A stretch of DNA of 64,000 nucleotides from NCBI GenBank assembly GCA_002104935.1, contig MCGT01000043.1, positions 140,213 through 204,212 on the forward strand, given 5' to 3'. The position numbers and the translations under genes were made by a program. This DNA comes from Hesseltinella vesiculosa (Eukaryota; Mucoromycota; Mucoromycetes; Mucorales; Cunninghamellaceae). Positions 11,984 through 23,737 of the stretch are shown one piece after another (positions within the stretch are counted from its first letter, which is position 1; every line of letters starts with the position of its first letter). The notes below the pieces were generated by a model. The model did no database searches. It was not told the origin of the DNA and saw only the letters and a program-made list of their open reading frames with translations.

Positions 11984-14624
11984 ATGCCATCTGGTAAGAG
12001 AGGACATTCAATATTAAAATAAAAACGTAATGGATGCGTTAACGCTGTCTTCTCTCATTTTGAAAATGGTCTTTAGACGACGTGCTGAAGAAAACTGCTA
12101 TTGGCGTGGGTGGTGTCCTTGGCTCCATGTACCTTAATTCCAAGTTCAATGTCGGGGGCGATCTGTCTGTCATTATGAGAGGCTTGAAAATTAAACGCAT
12201 GTAAGTCAACCATGCCAAAAAAAAAAAAAAAAATAAAGACATGCCTCTCAGCCGTCTCTCCTCAGCGCCACCGAAAAGCAACGCAAAGGTGAAATGCATG
12301 CCTACTATCTCTTCAAGGACAAGGCCAAGGCCAACCCTCACCGTGTCTTCTTGGTGTTTGAAGACCGTTCCTACACGTTTTTACAGATTGAACAAGCTTC
12401 TAACCGTTTGGTAAAGTCCGTTTTTTCTCGCACGTCTCATTGAACCGTACATTTTCACAGGCCCACTGGTTATTGGCCCAAGGAGTGAAGAAACAAGGCA
12501 AGGTCAATGATGGTGAAATGGAAAGTCTCTGACAGACCTCTTTTTTTTTAACAGAACACGTGGCCATGATGCTTCAGAACCATCCCACTTTTATTGTGGC
12601 CTGGTTTGCCATTCTCAAAATCGGTGCCGTTGCAGCCTTCATCAACAACAACCTACAAGAAGACTCCCTGGCCCATTGTGCAAAGGTGTCCAGTGCCCGG
12701 ATTTTCTTGTTCGATCCTGTCTATGATACGCAGGTCAGCACCATCCTAGACAAGGTCAACCCTGCTACCCAATTTGTCGCCTTTGGTGAAGCCACCGAGT
12801 ACAATAATATCCCAGCTTTGCCCTTTGGACAAACATTGAATCCTGACGATCTGGCTCCCTTCCCCGTCACAGACACCGATGACAACCTCATCCGCCACGC
12901 TACCGCTGATGACAATGCTATGTTGATTTACACTAGGTAAGCTTTTTTCCACCCGCCGCTGCGGATCATGGCGTGGGAACTTACTGCTTTCTTTTTTTGA
13001 AGTGGCACTACTGGCCATCCAAAGTAAGTTGTAGAAAAAAATAGCATGGGCTGGCTCACATTCCCTCTTCCACTCTAGGGCTGCTTTTATTCGTCACTCG
13101 CGCTGTGTCTTGGCCTCCTTTGGTTTCTGCTTCACAATGGGTCTTTTACCTTCAGATCGCATGTACGCTTGCTTGCCATTGTACCACAGCTCAGCCAGTA
13201 AGGAGATCCTGTGTAGCTACAGCCCATCGTCTCACACTTTCTTCCCCAGGTATCATTGCTACCTTGGCTCCCATGGTTGGAGGAAGCTCGATCATTATTG
13301 CTCGAAAATTCCGTGTCTCTCAATTTTGGGATGACGTTGCCAAATTCGAGGCCACTGCTTTTATAGTACGCTGTCACCTTTTTTCTTCCCTGTGTGGTCA
13401 AAAAAATCTGACATGAACTGAACTCTTTTTTTTTTTTTTTCTTTGGTAGTACATTGGTGAGTTGTGCCGCTATTTGTTGACTCAGCCTGTGCGACCGATG
13501 GAAACCAAACATCAGATCCGCCTGATTTGTGGCAATGGCATGCGTCCTGACATCTGGGGCAAATTCCGTCAACGCTTCCAGATCCCCACCATTGTTGAGG
13601 CAAGTGCTCCTGGCCCTTCCTTGAAAAAAAAAAAAAAAACCTGCTAACACCTTTCGTCAATAGTTCTATGCTGCTACCGAAGGTCCCGGCGGTCTCTTCA
13701 ATGTCAACAAGAGCGACTTTGGTATGGGTGCCATTGGTCGCTTTGGCCCCTTGCTGCGTGCTGCCTCTCCTGGTTTGCTGGTCAAGGTGGATCCTGTCAC
13801 CGAATACCCCACACGAAACGCCAAAGGGTATCTCATTCCTGTAAGCAACGGATGAACAGGGGGGTATTTTTTTTTCTGGCCGAGCAAACTCACCCCACTT
13901 TTTTTCATGCTTCAAAGTGCAAGTTTGGTGAGGAAGGTGAATTTGTCATTAAATTAGATACCACTAACACGGATGACCCCACTGTCCCTCGCTTTGACGG
14001 CTACTACAACAACAAGGAAGCCAGCAATAAGAAGCTCATCCAAGACGCTTTTACCAAAGGCGACCTGTAAGCCAAAAAAAAAAAAAATGGAAGATAGATA
14101 AGAAGCCAGAGGCCCTCATGATTTTTCTACCCAGGTATTACCGCACAGGTGACTTGCTAAAAATGAACAGCGATGGTTTTATCTATTTTGTCGATCGTAT
14201 TGGTGATACGTTCCGTTGGAAATCTGAAAACGTGGCCACCACCGAGGTCGCTCACGCCATCTCGACTTTCCCTGGAATCCAAGAAGCCAATGTCTACGGG
14301 ACACTTGTGCCAAACAATGATGGCCGTGCTGGTATGGCTGCTGTCGTCCTCCAGGGCGATCTCGCTGATTTTGACTTCAAGGGCCTAGCTGTGCATCTCA
14401 AGAAGCACCTGCCTGTCTATGCTGTGCCCCTGTTCTTGCGTGTTGTGCCTGCCATGGAAATCACCGGCACTTTTAAACAACAAAAAGTGCTCTTCCGTAA
14501 CCAGGGCATTGACTTGTCCAAGGTCCCTTCGGATCAACCGGTCTACTGGCTTAGCAATAACGAATATGTCCCCTTCCGTTCTGAAGATCATGAAGCTATT
14601 GTCACTGGCAAAGCAAAGCTCTAA
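11984..14624 (+). CDS. FAT1: FAT1-type very-long-chain acyl-CoA synthetase / fatty acid transporter
   Basis: Twelve exons: 11984-11993, 12077-12200, 12266-12410, 12461-12497, 12555-12936, 13003-13023, 13079-13197, 13250-13365, 13450-13599, 13664-13840, 13918-14066, 14135-14624; 639 residues (yeast Fat1 is 669). The first exon is only 10 nt (MPS plus one base). The AMP-binding motif YTSGTTGHPK is spread over exons 5-7, with exon 6 only 21 nt. EFYAATEG follows, then the family signature YRTGDLLKM...DRIGDTFRWKSENVAT. Introns at 12498-12554 and 13600-13663 start with GCAAG, so both are GC-AG. The family activates very-long-chain fatty acids with ATP and CoA at ER, peroxisome or lipid-droplet membranes and can assist uptake. 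A hydrophobic stretch lies near residue 10-25. The gene starts 135 bp after TRM11 ends, on the same strand. Confidence 0.93.
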
Positions 14625-17520
14625 GACTCCTCCTCTTTCAGATTAGATCTCTTCGCTGTATTTCTACTCCCAATTCTGCCTTTGACACACTCTCCAAATC
14701 AATAAACAGAAAGCCATCCAGCATGGATGGTCAGGACCACTTTCTTTGTGTGGGTTGGGGACAAAAGGTGGAAGATATGTTTTTGTGCCGCGCTCTCTCA
14801 TTTGCTGGATCGAACAAGACGTGTCCCCCCTTTTATTTAAGGTTCATCTCTTCACCATTCTATATAATAGCGAATGGGCCACTGAAGCATGAAATAGCAA
14901 CTTGTGCGAGGTCATGATTTCTTGGCTCAGACATTGCTGGGAATGCTTTTCGCATTTTTTGGGGTGAACTTATACACCGAGTGAATCTTCTTTGCTGGGT
15001 CTAATCGCTGCAAGGAAATGTCCAACAATGCCAAGGAATATCCCAACAGACCTGCTCTTGCACTCTCTTTGCCACCGAAACAAAAAAGGAAGATCCAAAG
15101 ATTTTTTTTTTTTTTGCATTAACAATAGCCGCAGTCTGCCCCCCTGGCTGGTTGCTGGAGAGTATCTTGCAGGGTTGTAGCTAAGCGATGGGTGGTTACG
15201 ACATAGAATAACCTTACCCATAATCATATTTCGTTAACTTTTACTTGAAAATAAAAATGCGGGCGAATCGATGGCTCACGAATTTGGCAATTCTACTCGC
15301 CTCCTACTGTGTGGGCGACTTCCGGATCCTTTGGCTGAATCTTTGCTGTGTTTTTTTTCTTGTTGAATGTTACCAATGGCCTGTGTTATACCTTCGGCTG
15401 AGCCAAGTCGAAGCTTTTGAAAATCTAAGCCTTCTCCTTTTTTTTGTAAGTGCACCTTTCTAATTTATTTTAATACATCTAGACTTACACTATACGATAG
15501 TCGTTCATGACTGCACCAATAACCTTGCGTGCATCAGCCAGGAGTCGAAAGCACTGTGCGGAAGTTGAATTTGACAATCCAAACTCAAAACCTTTTCGTT
15601 TTGAAAAAAAAAAACAAACGAAGCACAGCGTGTATGCGTGATTGAATTGGTGTGAAATTTTATATGGGCATGAAGATGCATCAATGATGAGGATACTGAA
15701 AAAATCAGGCCCATTGGCGAAGGTCACCCAGCCAACATTTGACCAGATTCGTTTTGACATCTCCGATTCCCCAGCTAAAAAAGACGAGAAATCGGCCATT
15801 TTCACCAGGGGACCCCCAGGCGATCTGATCAAAAACCACAGTGCAGAATTCCTTTAAATAAATTCATCTCAAATTTTCCATACCAATGCAAAATCATGAA
15901 AAGCGGTTATGTCGGTATATTGCAATGTTTATCCTGGTAATATAATCGTCTTCACGGATTAAATCAGGCACTGGCTAGATCAAATATTTTCCCTCTGCAG
16001 CAATACTTTGTCTTGATTTTGATTGGTTGTACTTTGAACTTTGTGCAATATTTTTTGGCATAAATTTTTCGTTTTCTTTGTGTCTGATCTTGCTTCAACC
16101 GTGGTTGACTTTGCCGGTTATACACACGAGAACTTGAAACAGTCCTTTTTTTTTTTTAAAAAAAAAGGAAGCTCTCTCATTCTAGCAAGGTCGTCATGAT
16201 GCTGTTTGGTCTATCCACTGCTGACACACACGCTTTATGATACGACTGCCTACACGACAATTATGCGCCCAATGAACCTGAACGACTTTTTTGGAAACAA
16301 CCACCAGCACATTTTCGTTGATCGTTGCCTAAGCATGCTGATACACATTGGATTCTCGCTGTGCCAAGTTTCAAATGATTCCAAGCAAAAGTGCGATGAT
16401 CCTTGAAGTCAAAAAGACGATGACCTTCCTTTTCGCGTCAAACTAACCGTTGATTTTGACGTGTGTTGTAATATGTCTGCGGAACGAGTAACCTTATCGA
16501 GGGCGGAGCCGGAGATGTGTCTGAAATTTTAAGCTTCTTCCCTTTTTTTTTTTTTAATTACGCGCACGGAGCACAGCGATGGCGGCGATCCTTAACCCTT
16601 CCCGAACCTAGTCATATGATGTTTCCCTCTTTTTAGTTTCTGTATCACCGAAGGCGTCTATTTCCTCTCTCGTGGCAAACTGAGAAACTGGGATGCGACA
16701 GAACCCGAAGTGCCACTGCGCTCTTTGAGTTTCACGGGTGAAAAGGTTTCCACTGCCAGCCACGCTTCTGGCTGGATTCTTGCCAGGAACAAGAGCTACG
16801 TGTCCAAAAACAGGATGAAAGAACAACGCCCAAGGCGGAAAAATAAAGACAAACTGCAGCCATTGTTGATTTTTCACTGGCCAGCCCAAAAACTTTGTCG
16901 CATGACCCTCTCAAAGCCACCAAGCTTGGCCGATGGGGTTGTGTCCCTGTAAAGGTGAGAAAAAAAGTCACTTAAAATAACTTTTAATTGCATACACCCA
17001 CTTATAGACAAGGCACCATCTCTCGTGACGCCATGAACTTGCACTTTCAGCTTCAGCACAAACGTTTTTTTTTTTTTGTCTTCAGCCATGAACAGCATCG
17101 ATAGATGAAACAGGATAAAAAGCCGTCGGGAGCTTGTATATGTACTTTTGTTAGAAGTCGTTAGTTTGGTACACATTTAACATGGCAAAAAACAAAAAAA
17201 AAAAAAAACGGGCTGCACAGTGTATGGCCATCCTGACTAGGCTGCCATTCCTCAGAGTAAGATTGGCGGTTTGACGCGCTATTCTTTAATACCAGTATCA
17301 CAGTCAAAAGAACATGACTGAATCCAAAAGCAAAGGAGTGACCTGCAACACAAAGGGTAATGTTACCTCCTTAGCAAAAGGGAAGAGAAGGAAATTAGCT
17401 TTTCTCTGCCACGTGACCCCGCCTGGTGGGGTGCAACAAAAAAAAAAAAAAAAACTTACGTTCCTTTTTCGCTGGTTCCGTTTTGTGTTTTCCTTTTTTT
17501 TTCTCCTCTCTCTATCGACC
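14625..17520. other. Long intergenic region with one dispersed repeat copy
   Basis: No gene is recognised in almost 2.9 kb. It holds one copy of a dispersed repeat (15497-15845, listed separately), several poly(A)/poly(T) runs, and short overlapping open frames at 15245-15463 and 16608-17176 that I could not join into a convincing gene. A small unannotated gene near 16.6-17.1 kb on the minus strand remains possible, because a polypyrimidine-AG acceptor-like site lies near 16940. Confidence 0.5.
15497..15845 (+). repeat. Dispersed ~300-bp repeat family, copy 1
   Basis: This shares a collinear pattern with segments near 40004-40320 (-), 40490-40715 (+), 50690-50900 (+) and 60610-60860 (-). Landmarks are a GCACAGTG/TGCGGAAGTTGAATTT-like start, an internal A-run, TGTGAAATTTTAT, CTGAAAAAATCAGGCCC, CAGCCAACATTTGACCAGAT, CCCCAGCTAAAAAAG and a GATCTGATCAAAAA end. 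It looks like a non-autonomous mobile element, but no target-site duplication was established. Confidence 0.7.
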
Positions 17521-19899
17521 ATGTCCACTTATACGCCATCCACTCCTTGTGTGGATCCATTGACGACATATCATTCAGCATTTCCTGCTCTGCAATCGAT
17601 GCCATGGTCTAACAATGTGCCACCGCAGAAAAAGCGCCCTTCCATTAGCCATTACTCGCCCTCGCTTGCCCCACCTAAACCGCCGTTTTATTTACGACAA
17701 ACCCACTATGACAGCCTTGTACGAGACCAATACCAGCAACATTTGCAGCGTCGTTATGACCAACATGCAAAATCGCAAGATGATACCCAACCTTGGGAAG
17801 CCGATTTACGTCTGCCCAGCCATTTAAATAACCTCGACAAATCCCGTTACTTGGAAGTCGACAAGTCTGGTCTTTCCGTTAGCTATGTTGGTAAATTGGG
17901 ATGAGAAGACGATGGAAAAGGCATGTCCATTGTCACCTCACCATTCCCACACTCTTTACTGTAGGACCAGGGCGCGGGGAAGAACATGCAGGAGCAGTAC
18001 GAGCCAATTTGCCTATGCCACCTCAATGTGGGGTTTACTATTTTGAAATGCAGATCAAAAGCAAGGGTGTTGATGGTTATATTGGCATTGGGTTTTGTGG
18101 TCCAAAGAACGACTTGCGAAGATTGCCAGGTAAGGTGAAAGTTGAATGCAGGCGTGACGCGAAAAAAGGGTGTTGCGCCAAAATTGAGTTTTTGTTTACG
18201 GGTTCTCACGTTTCCTCCGCCCCCCCTCTCTCTGCTTAGGTTGGGATACTTTTTCCTATGGCTACCATGGTGATGACGGCCATTCTTTTGAAGGCTCAGG
18301 CACCGGAAAAACATATGGACCACGCTTCTCCACTGGTGATGTGATTGGCTGTGGTGTCAACTTTGCTGACCACACCGCCTTTTACACCAAGAATGGTCTT
18401 TCCCTAGGCGTCGCTTTTACCGACATCGATACCTCCAAACCCTTGTACCCCTGTCTTGGAATGCGCACCAGTGGTGAAGTGGTCACGATCAATTTTGGCC
18501 AGTCCCCCTTTGCTTTCGACATTGCTCATTATGTCAAAGTAAGCCCAAAAAGTCCTCTCAGCGCGTTAACTTATTTTCTTTTCAGGAACAAAAAAAAGGC
18601 GCCTGGCAACAGATTGAAACACAATCACCAAAAGTGGTCAACACCAAGGACCAAGTGCACCAGCTTATATTCTCGTACTTGATGCACCAAGGCTATACCA
18701 GCACTGCCAACGCCGTCATCAAAGAATCAAACCAAACCCTCCAAACACAGCTGCAGTGGGACCGCAATGCCCGTGGCTTGAACGAACGACTCGGTAACTT
18801 TTTGGAAATTAAGGAAGTTATTCCACTGACCATCCCCGCTCCCAATATTTTTTTTTATTTGCCCTCAGCTATTAAAGCTGCGGTGATGCGTGGCGACATT
18901 GATGAAGCGATCTTGCTCATGCAGAAGCACTTTCCGCATTTGTTGACCAAACCGGATCCCGATGGCACTCACCTGCAATTCAACTTGGACTGTCAAAAGT
19001 TTGTGGAGATGATCCACCTAAATACCCAACAGCCGCCACCCTGTGAGCCAATCCATCACGACGACATGCTTGTGTCGCCCACATCTCCCATGTTGGAAAT
19101 CGACCCTTTGACCTTGCATTCCAACACTTCCGGCCACTCTTTTGTATCGCCTGTCACCACTCCCACCACCCCCTCGATGCCTGTGGCCATCCATCCTGGC
19201 AACAGCCATGCTGTGCCGCCTCCTCGGCGCATGAGCTGGGCTGCTGTCGTGGCCGCCAGTCCCAGCTCTGTCCATCCCCCGGCCGCGCAACCTCCTCGTC
19301 GCCTGTCCCTCCGACGTGCAAGCATCAGCAGTGGCAGTGTGTTCAGCTCCTGCAGCAGCAGTGTCGGCGGAGGCCTGACGAGCCACTACGAATGGGATCA
19401 CGACGATGATGACTTTATCACTGATGACGATGAAGACAGCAGCGAAGTGCATGCCATCATGACCTATGGCCAGAAATTACAAGACCAATATGACAAGGAT
19501 GGGTCTCCTAAGGTGCGCACCAAATTAAAGGTAAGTGAAACGACTTGCCCGACTGCCTTTCAACAACAACCTCCCCCTTTTATTAGCAAGTTTTTTCATT
19601 GCTGGCGTACCCCAATCCTAAATCAAGCACCATGGGCCATTTGTTAGACAAGAGTCAAAGGGAAGCTCTGGCTAACCAGATCAACGCAGCCATCCTCGGT
19701 AAAACATACGGCTAGATAAAGGGCACACGGGCAAGGTGCCTTCTGACAACGATTTCTTTTTTTAGAGGACCAACAGCAACCTGAAACGCCTGCTCTTGAG
19801 CGCTTGTTTCGACAAGCGATCGCTGTGAACAAGTCGCTGGCCTGCCTTGGCCACGGTGAATCGACGCTGATCAACCTCGCCATTGAATCTCTCGACTAA
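17521..19899 (+). CDS. RanBPM/GID1-like SPRY-LisH-CTLH protein
   Basis: Seven exons: 17521-17890, 17965-18129, 18240-18538, 18586-18793, 18869-19530, 19587-19698, 19766-19899; 649 residues. After about 110 low-complexity residues comes a B30.2/SPRY domain ([45 protein letters not shown]). A LisH follows ([20 protein letters not shown]), then CTLH ([20 protein letters not shown]), a Ser/Pro-rich acidic linker and a C-terminal CRA-like helix region ([20 protein letters not shown]). This order is typical of RANBP9/10 and yeast Gid1/Vid30, scaffold subunits of the GID/CTLH E3 ubiquitin ligase that in yeast degrades gluconeogenic enzymes. Which paralogue it is cannot be decided here. It is convergent with the small clamp-domain gene downstream. 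Confidence 0.92.
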
Positions 19900-20035
19900 A
19901 CTTAGTATGCACCACTTTAGTGTTCTTAATTTTACGTTTTATAAAAACAAGTGGGTCAAAAAGAAATAAAATGATGTATCTGGTACGGAACGGCTTGTCA
20001 CATGGGGGGGGGGTATTAGAAGCGTTGATGGGAGT

Positions 20036-20362
20036 CTATTGATCTGGAGGCCAAGTGCCGTCCCTTTTCCAGCCATGGACCAGAACTGGAATCTAGGCAA
20101 TACCGTGCAATAAAAGACAATAATCAAGGTGAGTGAGCGGGATCGCCATGGATCAAGTCCCATCTTTCATTACTGCGAGATGAAGAGGCAGTGGCTGATC
20201 AAATGCCTGGCGATCCTTGACATGTTTTTGGTACAGCGATTCTTTCACATTGTCGGCTAAGGGAAGGGCTAGTGGATGGCTGCGTTCAACAATCTCTATT
20301 GTCCGAGTTGTCCAGGCTTTTCTCTGCCGTTGCCATTCTTCTTCTCCTAGCGCATTGGCCAT
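20036..20362 (-). CDS. Small Gag1-like clamp domain (DUF4050-type) protein
   Basis: Two exons, 20362-20174 and 20092-20036, give 81 residues starting MANALGEEEWQRQRKAWTT and ending with VLVHGWKRDGTWPPDQ. The splice (GTAATG donor, GCCTAG acceptor, 81-nt intron) joins PLPLHLA to IPVLVHGWKRDGTW. The pattern W-x4-R-x-AWTT ... LPL ... VLVxGWKxDGTW fits my recollection of the fungal Gag1-like clamp family, whose molecular role is poorly known. Assignment is from motif memory only. The open frame continues upstream of the ATG through a poly(T)-derived Phe run, so an extra 5' exon cannot be excluded. Confidence 0.65.
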
Positions 20363-21153
20363 TGATTCAAGATTTAGCAGAAGAAAAGCGAGCCGGCTCT
20401 CAAAAAAAAAAAAAAGAGGTTGGTCAAAAGCTTCCCAACCACTGCATCGTCGCTTTCCCTCGTCCATTAAAGGAGGATGGTAAAGAATAGTATTTATTAC
20501 GGCGTGTGATCCCTTTGATTCTCTCACACCAACGTTACGGAGACGCTTGGTCAGATAGTTTATCCTCGGTGTGTCAATTGTCTTGCATCAACGATGGGGT
20601 CATCTTCAGCAGTACCTGAAAATCTATCATCCTTCCAATATATCATCCAAACGACAATGTAGTTTTCATTGTTGACTCGATGGCCAGCATATCACTACTT
20701 GTTTATCATCATTGCCCTACGACGCATCAGCGAGCAAGGGAAAGATTTAAAAAAAAAACACGAGACTGCACGGCAGGCAAAGAAACACAAATCAGCGGTT
20801 TCCGTCGCTTGTCACTGCGGAATGGTTTTCTCTTTTGCTTCTTGCACTCTCCATCCCCACTTGCTAATATCGCATGAACTCAATCTAAGATCAATAAAAG
20901 TAATAAGGAAAGAGAAAAAAGATCAGCGTTGATTTGGGTTATTTATTATTGTTTTTGCACTGCGACTGCTCCCCTGGTCATTTTTTTTTTTTTTTTTTTT
21001 TTTTTAGCAATGCTGTTTGAGCTTTGTAGCCAAAGGTTTGCTATTCTAACGGATTGAAACCGTCCTTTATTTGTTTATTTTATGACGAAAAATTATACAC
21101 ATGAGAGGGAGGGGCATCTAGGAGGAAAAAAAGGAAGGGGCTTGTATGATTGT
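20363..21153. other. Intergenic spacer with long poly(T)
   Basis: No gene is recognised. It includes 25 consecutive T at 20981-21005 and several A-runs. Open frames at 20669-20932 overlap one another and look random. Confidence 0.5.
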
Positions 21154-21669
21154 TTATCGACCCTGAGAGTTGTATACGACTTGGGCATTGGCACGGTTGG
21201 CAAGGGCTTGCTTGTGCAGGGACAGTTTCTTTTGCAAGACAGAGCTGGAGCCATCGAGAATGCCATGGACTTCGGCGGCAAATCGTTCTTCAAAGGTCTT
21301 TTCGTTGCGTTTGGAGGCGGCGTCCAGCAACCAAACAATGGCTCGTCGGCGTCGTTGGCGTTCTCTCAGAGCCGTGGGCACATGGATCACTTTGGAGCCC
21401 TTCTTGCTTGAAGTCAGCTTGATCAAGGGTGAGGCTTCTTCGATGGCAGTGGCCAGCTGGCTATAAGGTTCCTTTTCGGTGCGCTTTTCAAGCTGCTTCA
21501 TGCTGTCACTCACCAATCGTTGTGCTCGTGCCTTTTTACCATCTCGCATAATGGTGTTGACCAGTTGACTAACCAGAGCATCATCAGGAACAACTGTTTC
21601 GGGTTTTGTCGTAAAGGTGCGCATGGCAGGCATCACACCCACTCGTTGAAATAGGGATCGGGCAAACAT
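21154..21669 (-). CDS. Mitochondrial small-subunit ribosomal protein uS7
   Basis: A single exon of 171 residues. It begins MFARSLFQRVGVMPAMRTF, which looks like a mitochondrial targeting peptide (Arg-rich, no acidic residues). The S7 core follows: LVNTIMRDGKKARAQRLV, then the conserved segment ATAIEEASPLIKL and an Arg-rich stretch RERQRRRRAIVWLLDAA. The uS7 family binds the 3' major domain of the small-subunit rRNA. The open frame extends upstream through a poly(T)-derived Phe run, but this ATG gives the targeting sequence and best length. The C-terminus ends NAQVVYNSQGR. Confidence 0.93.
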   Translation of the reverse strand: MFARSLFQRVGVMPAMRTFTTKPETVVPDDALVSQLVNTIMRDGKKARAQRLVSDSMKQLEKRTEKEPYSQLATAIEEASPLIKLTSSKKGSKVIHVPTALRERQRRRRAIVWLLDAASKRNEKTFEERFAAEVHGILDGSSSVLQKKLSLHKQALANRANAQVVYNSQGR

Positions 21670-21905
21670 GTCAAGGTAATTTGAAAAAAAAAAAAAAAAT
21701 AAAAGAGAACTGAACCTCCAAGAAAAAAAAACACTCCCTCTTTCAAGCAACTCCGCCCAGCCTGCACCACTGAGGCTTAGTCCGCGCCGCTCTGCCAAAT
21801 TCCCCATTCTCATTTGCATGAACAATGCGCAGTCGTGCAAGACTTCTTGCGTATCAGATTTGGATGGTTTTATCGTTTATTTACAAAGGAGACGTTGATT
21901 TGCCA

Positions 21906-23150
21906 TTATTCTTGATCGATCCACCGTTCCTGTACATCGCTGACATCTTCCAAGAAGCCGGCTTGATTGGCAGCCAGCATGATGGATTCGTTCCCGGCCG
22001 TCAATCCTCCAAACACAAACCCCCCCGCCTTGTCAATGACCTGCTGTAGCTTTGTCATAGAGTCCTTGTCCTCCACACATAGAGTATAAAAGCCTACGAG
22101 CGAGAAGTCCTCGATCAATTCGCACAGTGCCTCGTTGAGCTTTTTGTACTTGGATCCAAAACTGTCTTCGTTCAGCGACTCCAGCAGATACGACAGGTCC
22201 ATCACGTCGGTGTAGTATTGCAGGTTGAATTCTATGGCACCCAACATCATAAAGAGAGTGGGAAGGTGAGATTGTGTTTTATGCTGCACGCTCCCGGCTG
22301 GTTGCTCTTACGTAATTTGCCATAGGATTCCACCAAATCCACCTTGGACAGCACGTTGACATGAGGTAATTCGAGTTGAATCATGGTTTTTAGCGATAGC
22401 AGGAGTACTGAGATGTATTTTGTTGGGTCTGTGCAATAGTGAGCATCGACTAGGTGAACTGCCACGAGCTGAATAAAACGAGAGTGAGTGTCTGGGCGGT
22501 TACTTTTTGCTTTCTTACTCGAAAGTGTTGTTTTTGTAATGCTTGTATCAAGTCCTTGACACCATGATGATGCGTAAAGAGCTCCACTTGGCCAGGAAAG
22601 TCAAAGATAATGTAGTGGTCTGCACCATTGCCCAAAAAAAAAAATGAGAGAGAGAAATTGAGCCATCCTACTTTTCTCTTTTTCTTTTTCAGTGGCCTAC
22701 CTTTGATTGCCTGGAGCTTTTCTATCAACCAATCGATATTTTCTAGCAAGTATTCCATGCAGTACATGATCCCACCATTGGGGCCGAGCTTGAGCTCATT
22801 CATGGTATCTTCCAAGGTTATAAGATCAGCAATGTTGACGCTGCAGGGATATGGCATGTGATCATTGGCAGGATCAAGATTGACGATGGCTACTTTTCTG
22901 AATAAAAGCGAAGGCAGAACATGTGAGCGCCGTTCTAGTCGATTCAACCGGTCGGATTCCCTGGTCATTACCTTCCAGAACCTTGTAAAAATTGGTAAGC
23001 GCCCCAGCAGTAGGTGGTTTTCCCGGAGCCTGGAGGCCCAACGACTACCTTCATTCACGTAAAATCAAAGTGTAAGCGGAAAAGTCAGTGATTTCATGTA
23101 AGGCCATGATAGCAATGGACATGCGGGAGTAGTACCTGACCAAACGACAT
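21906..23150 (-). CDS. GPN2: GPN-loop GTPase 2
   Basis: Six exons: 23150-23136, 23048-22972, 22897-22701, 22619-22519, 22468-22312, 22231-21906; 290 residues (human GPN2 is 310). The first exon is only 15 nt (MSFGQ), joined to [14 protein letters not shown] (G1/P-loop). Then come [10 protein letters not shown], the GPN loop ([14 protein letters not shown]), [12 protein letters not shown] (G3) and VLSKVDLVE (G4). The intron between exons 3 and 4 was placed so that [14 protein letters not shown] is continuous. GPN GTPases assist assembly and nuclear import of RNA polymerase II and III. Its stop is 236 bp upstream of the uS7m start on the same strand. Confidence 0.93.
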
Positions 23151-23737
23151 GGCTAATGGATTTGTCAGAAAAACAAAAAAAAAAAAGAAAAGAGAAGGAA
23201 GCTTGTCCACTTTAAATCCAGCTGCTTGCCTGAAATGGAAGGCTGCGAACAGCGAGCGACGTATGGCCCTTGATTGTCACGTACCGACCTCCCATGATAA
23301 AAACCTAACTCTGGGTCAGTACCTTAGAGGGGTATACCAGTGAACTGGTACTTGCAAGACTATATAAATGGAAGAAATGAACCCTACTGTAAAGTAAAGT
23401 GCGACGTTAGGGCGTGCATGTGGGCGTGCAGTTGGGATTCTTTTGTTTTTTTTTTGGCTGGCGGCTTTTGCTGATCGACATAGTTTATTCATTATCACAA
23501 TCTCTTAAAAAACACCTACCCGTAAGCAATGTGTGCACCTTTTTCGTTCATGTTCAGGCGAGGAGGTGCCCACTGTTACAATTCCGGGTTTAATCAGCAA
23601 TAAAAGGGTTCGACCACGAAAAAATAAGACCTCTGATGTCAACTTTCTTGGTTTTTGGTTTAATGAGGGAAAGAGTGATGGTAAAAAAGAAGAAGGTTTG
23701 TTGTCTTCTAGAGGAAAGGGTCACTAAAAAAAATGAT
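23151..23737. other. Intergenic spacer
   Basis: I see no recognisable gene. Short frames at 23149-23343 and 23533-23793 run through A-rich tracts and have no family features. It separates GPN2 from the decayed element-like gene. Confidence 0.5.

Noticed and set aside
11964..12017. A last TRM11 exon at 11964-12017 (YLSVTITCHLV...)
   Set aside because: The acceptor at 11812 gives YFSFGQDDAKK after LFREK, matching the family's REKYF ending, and the later segment is the 5' UTR and first exon of the FAT1-like gene.
13132..13915. Minus-strand frames of 170-184 codons opposite the FAT1-like gene
   Set aside because: They overlap well-supported spliced exons and run through poly(A)/poly(T) introns as Lys/Phe runs; no family features.
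15245..15463. A 72-residue frame with a signal-peptide-like start
   Set aside because: Hydrophobicity comes from T-rich sequence, there is no splice or family support, and it lies in a repeat-bearing spacer.
19939..20163. Minus-strand 74-residue frame (MGLDPWRSRSL...)
   Set aside because: It is a wrong-frame reading of the intron and last exon of the Gag1-like clamp gene.
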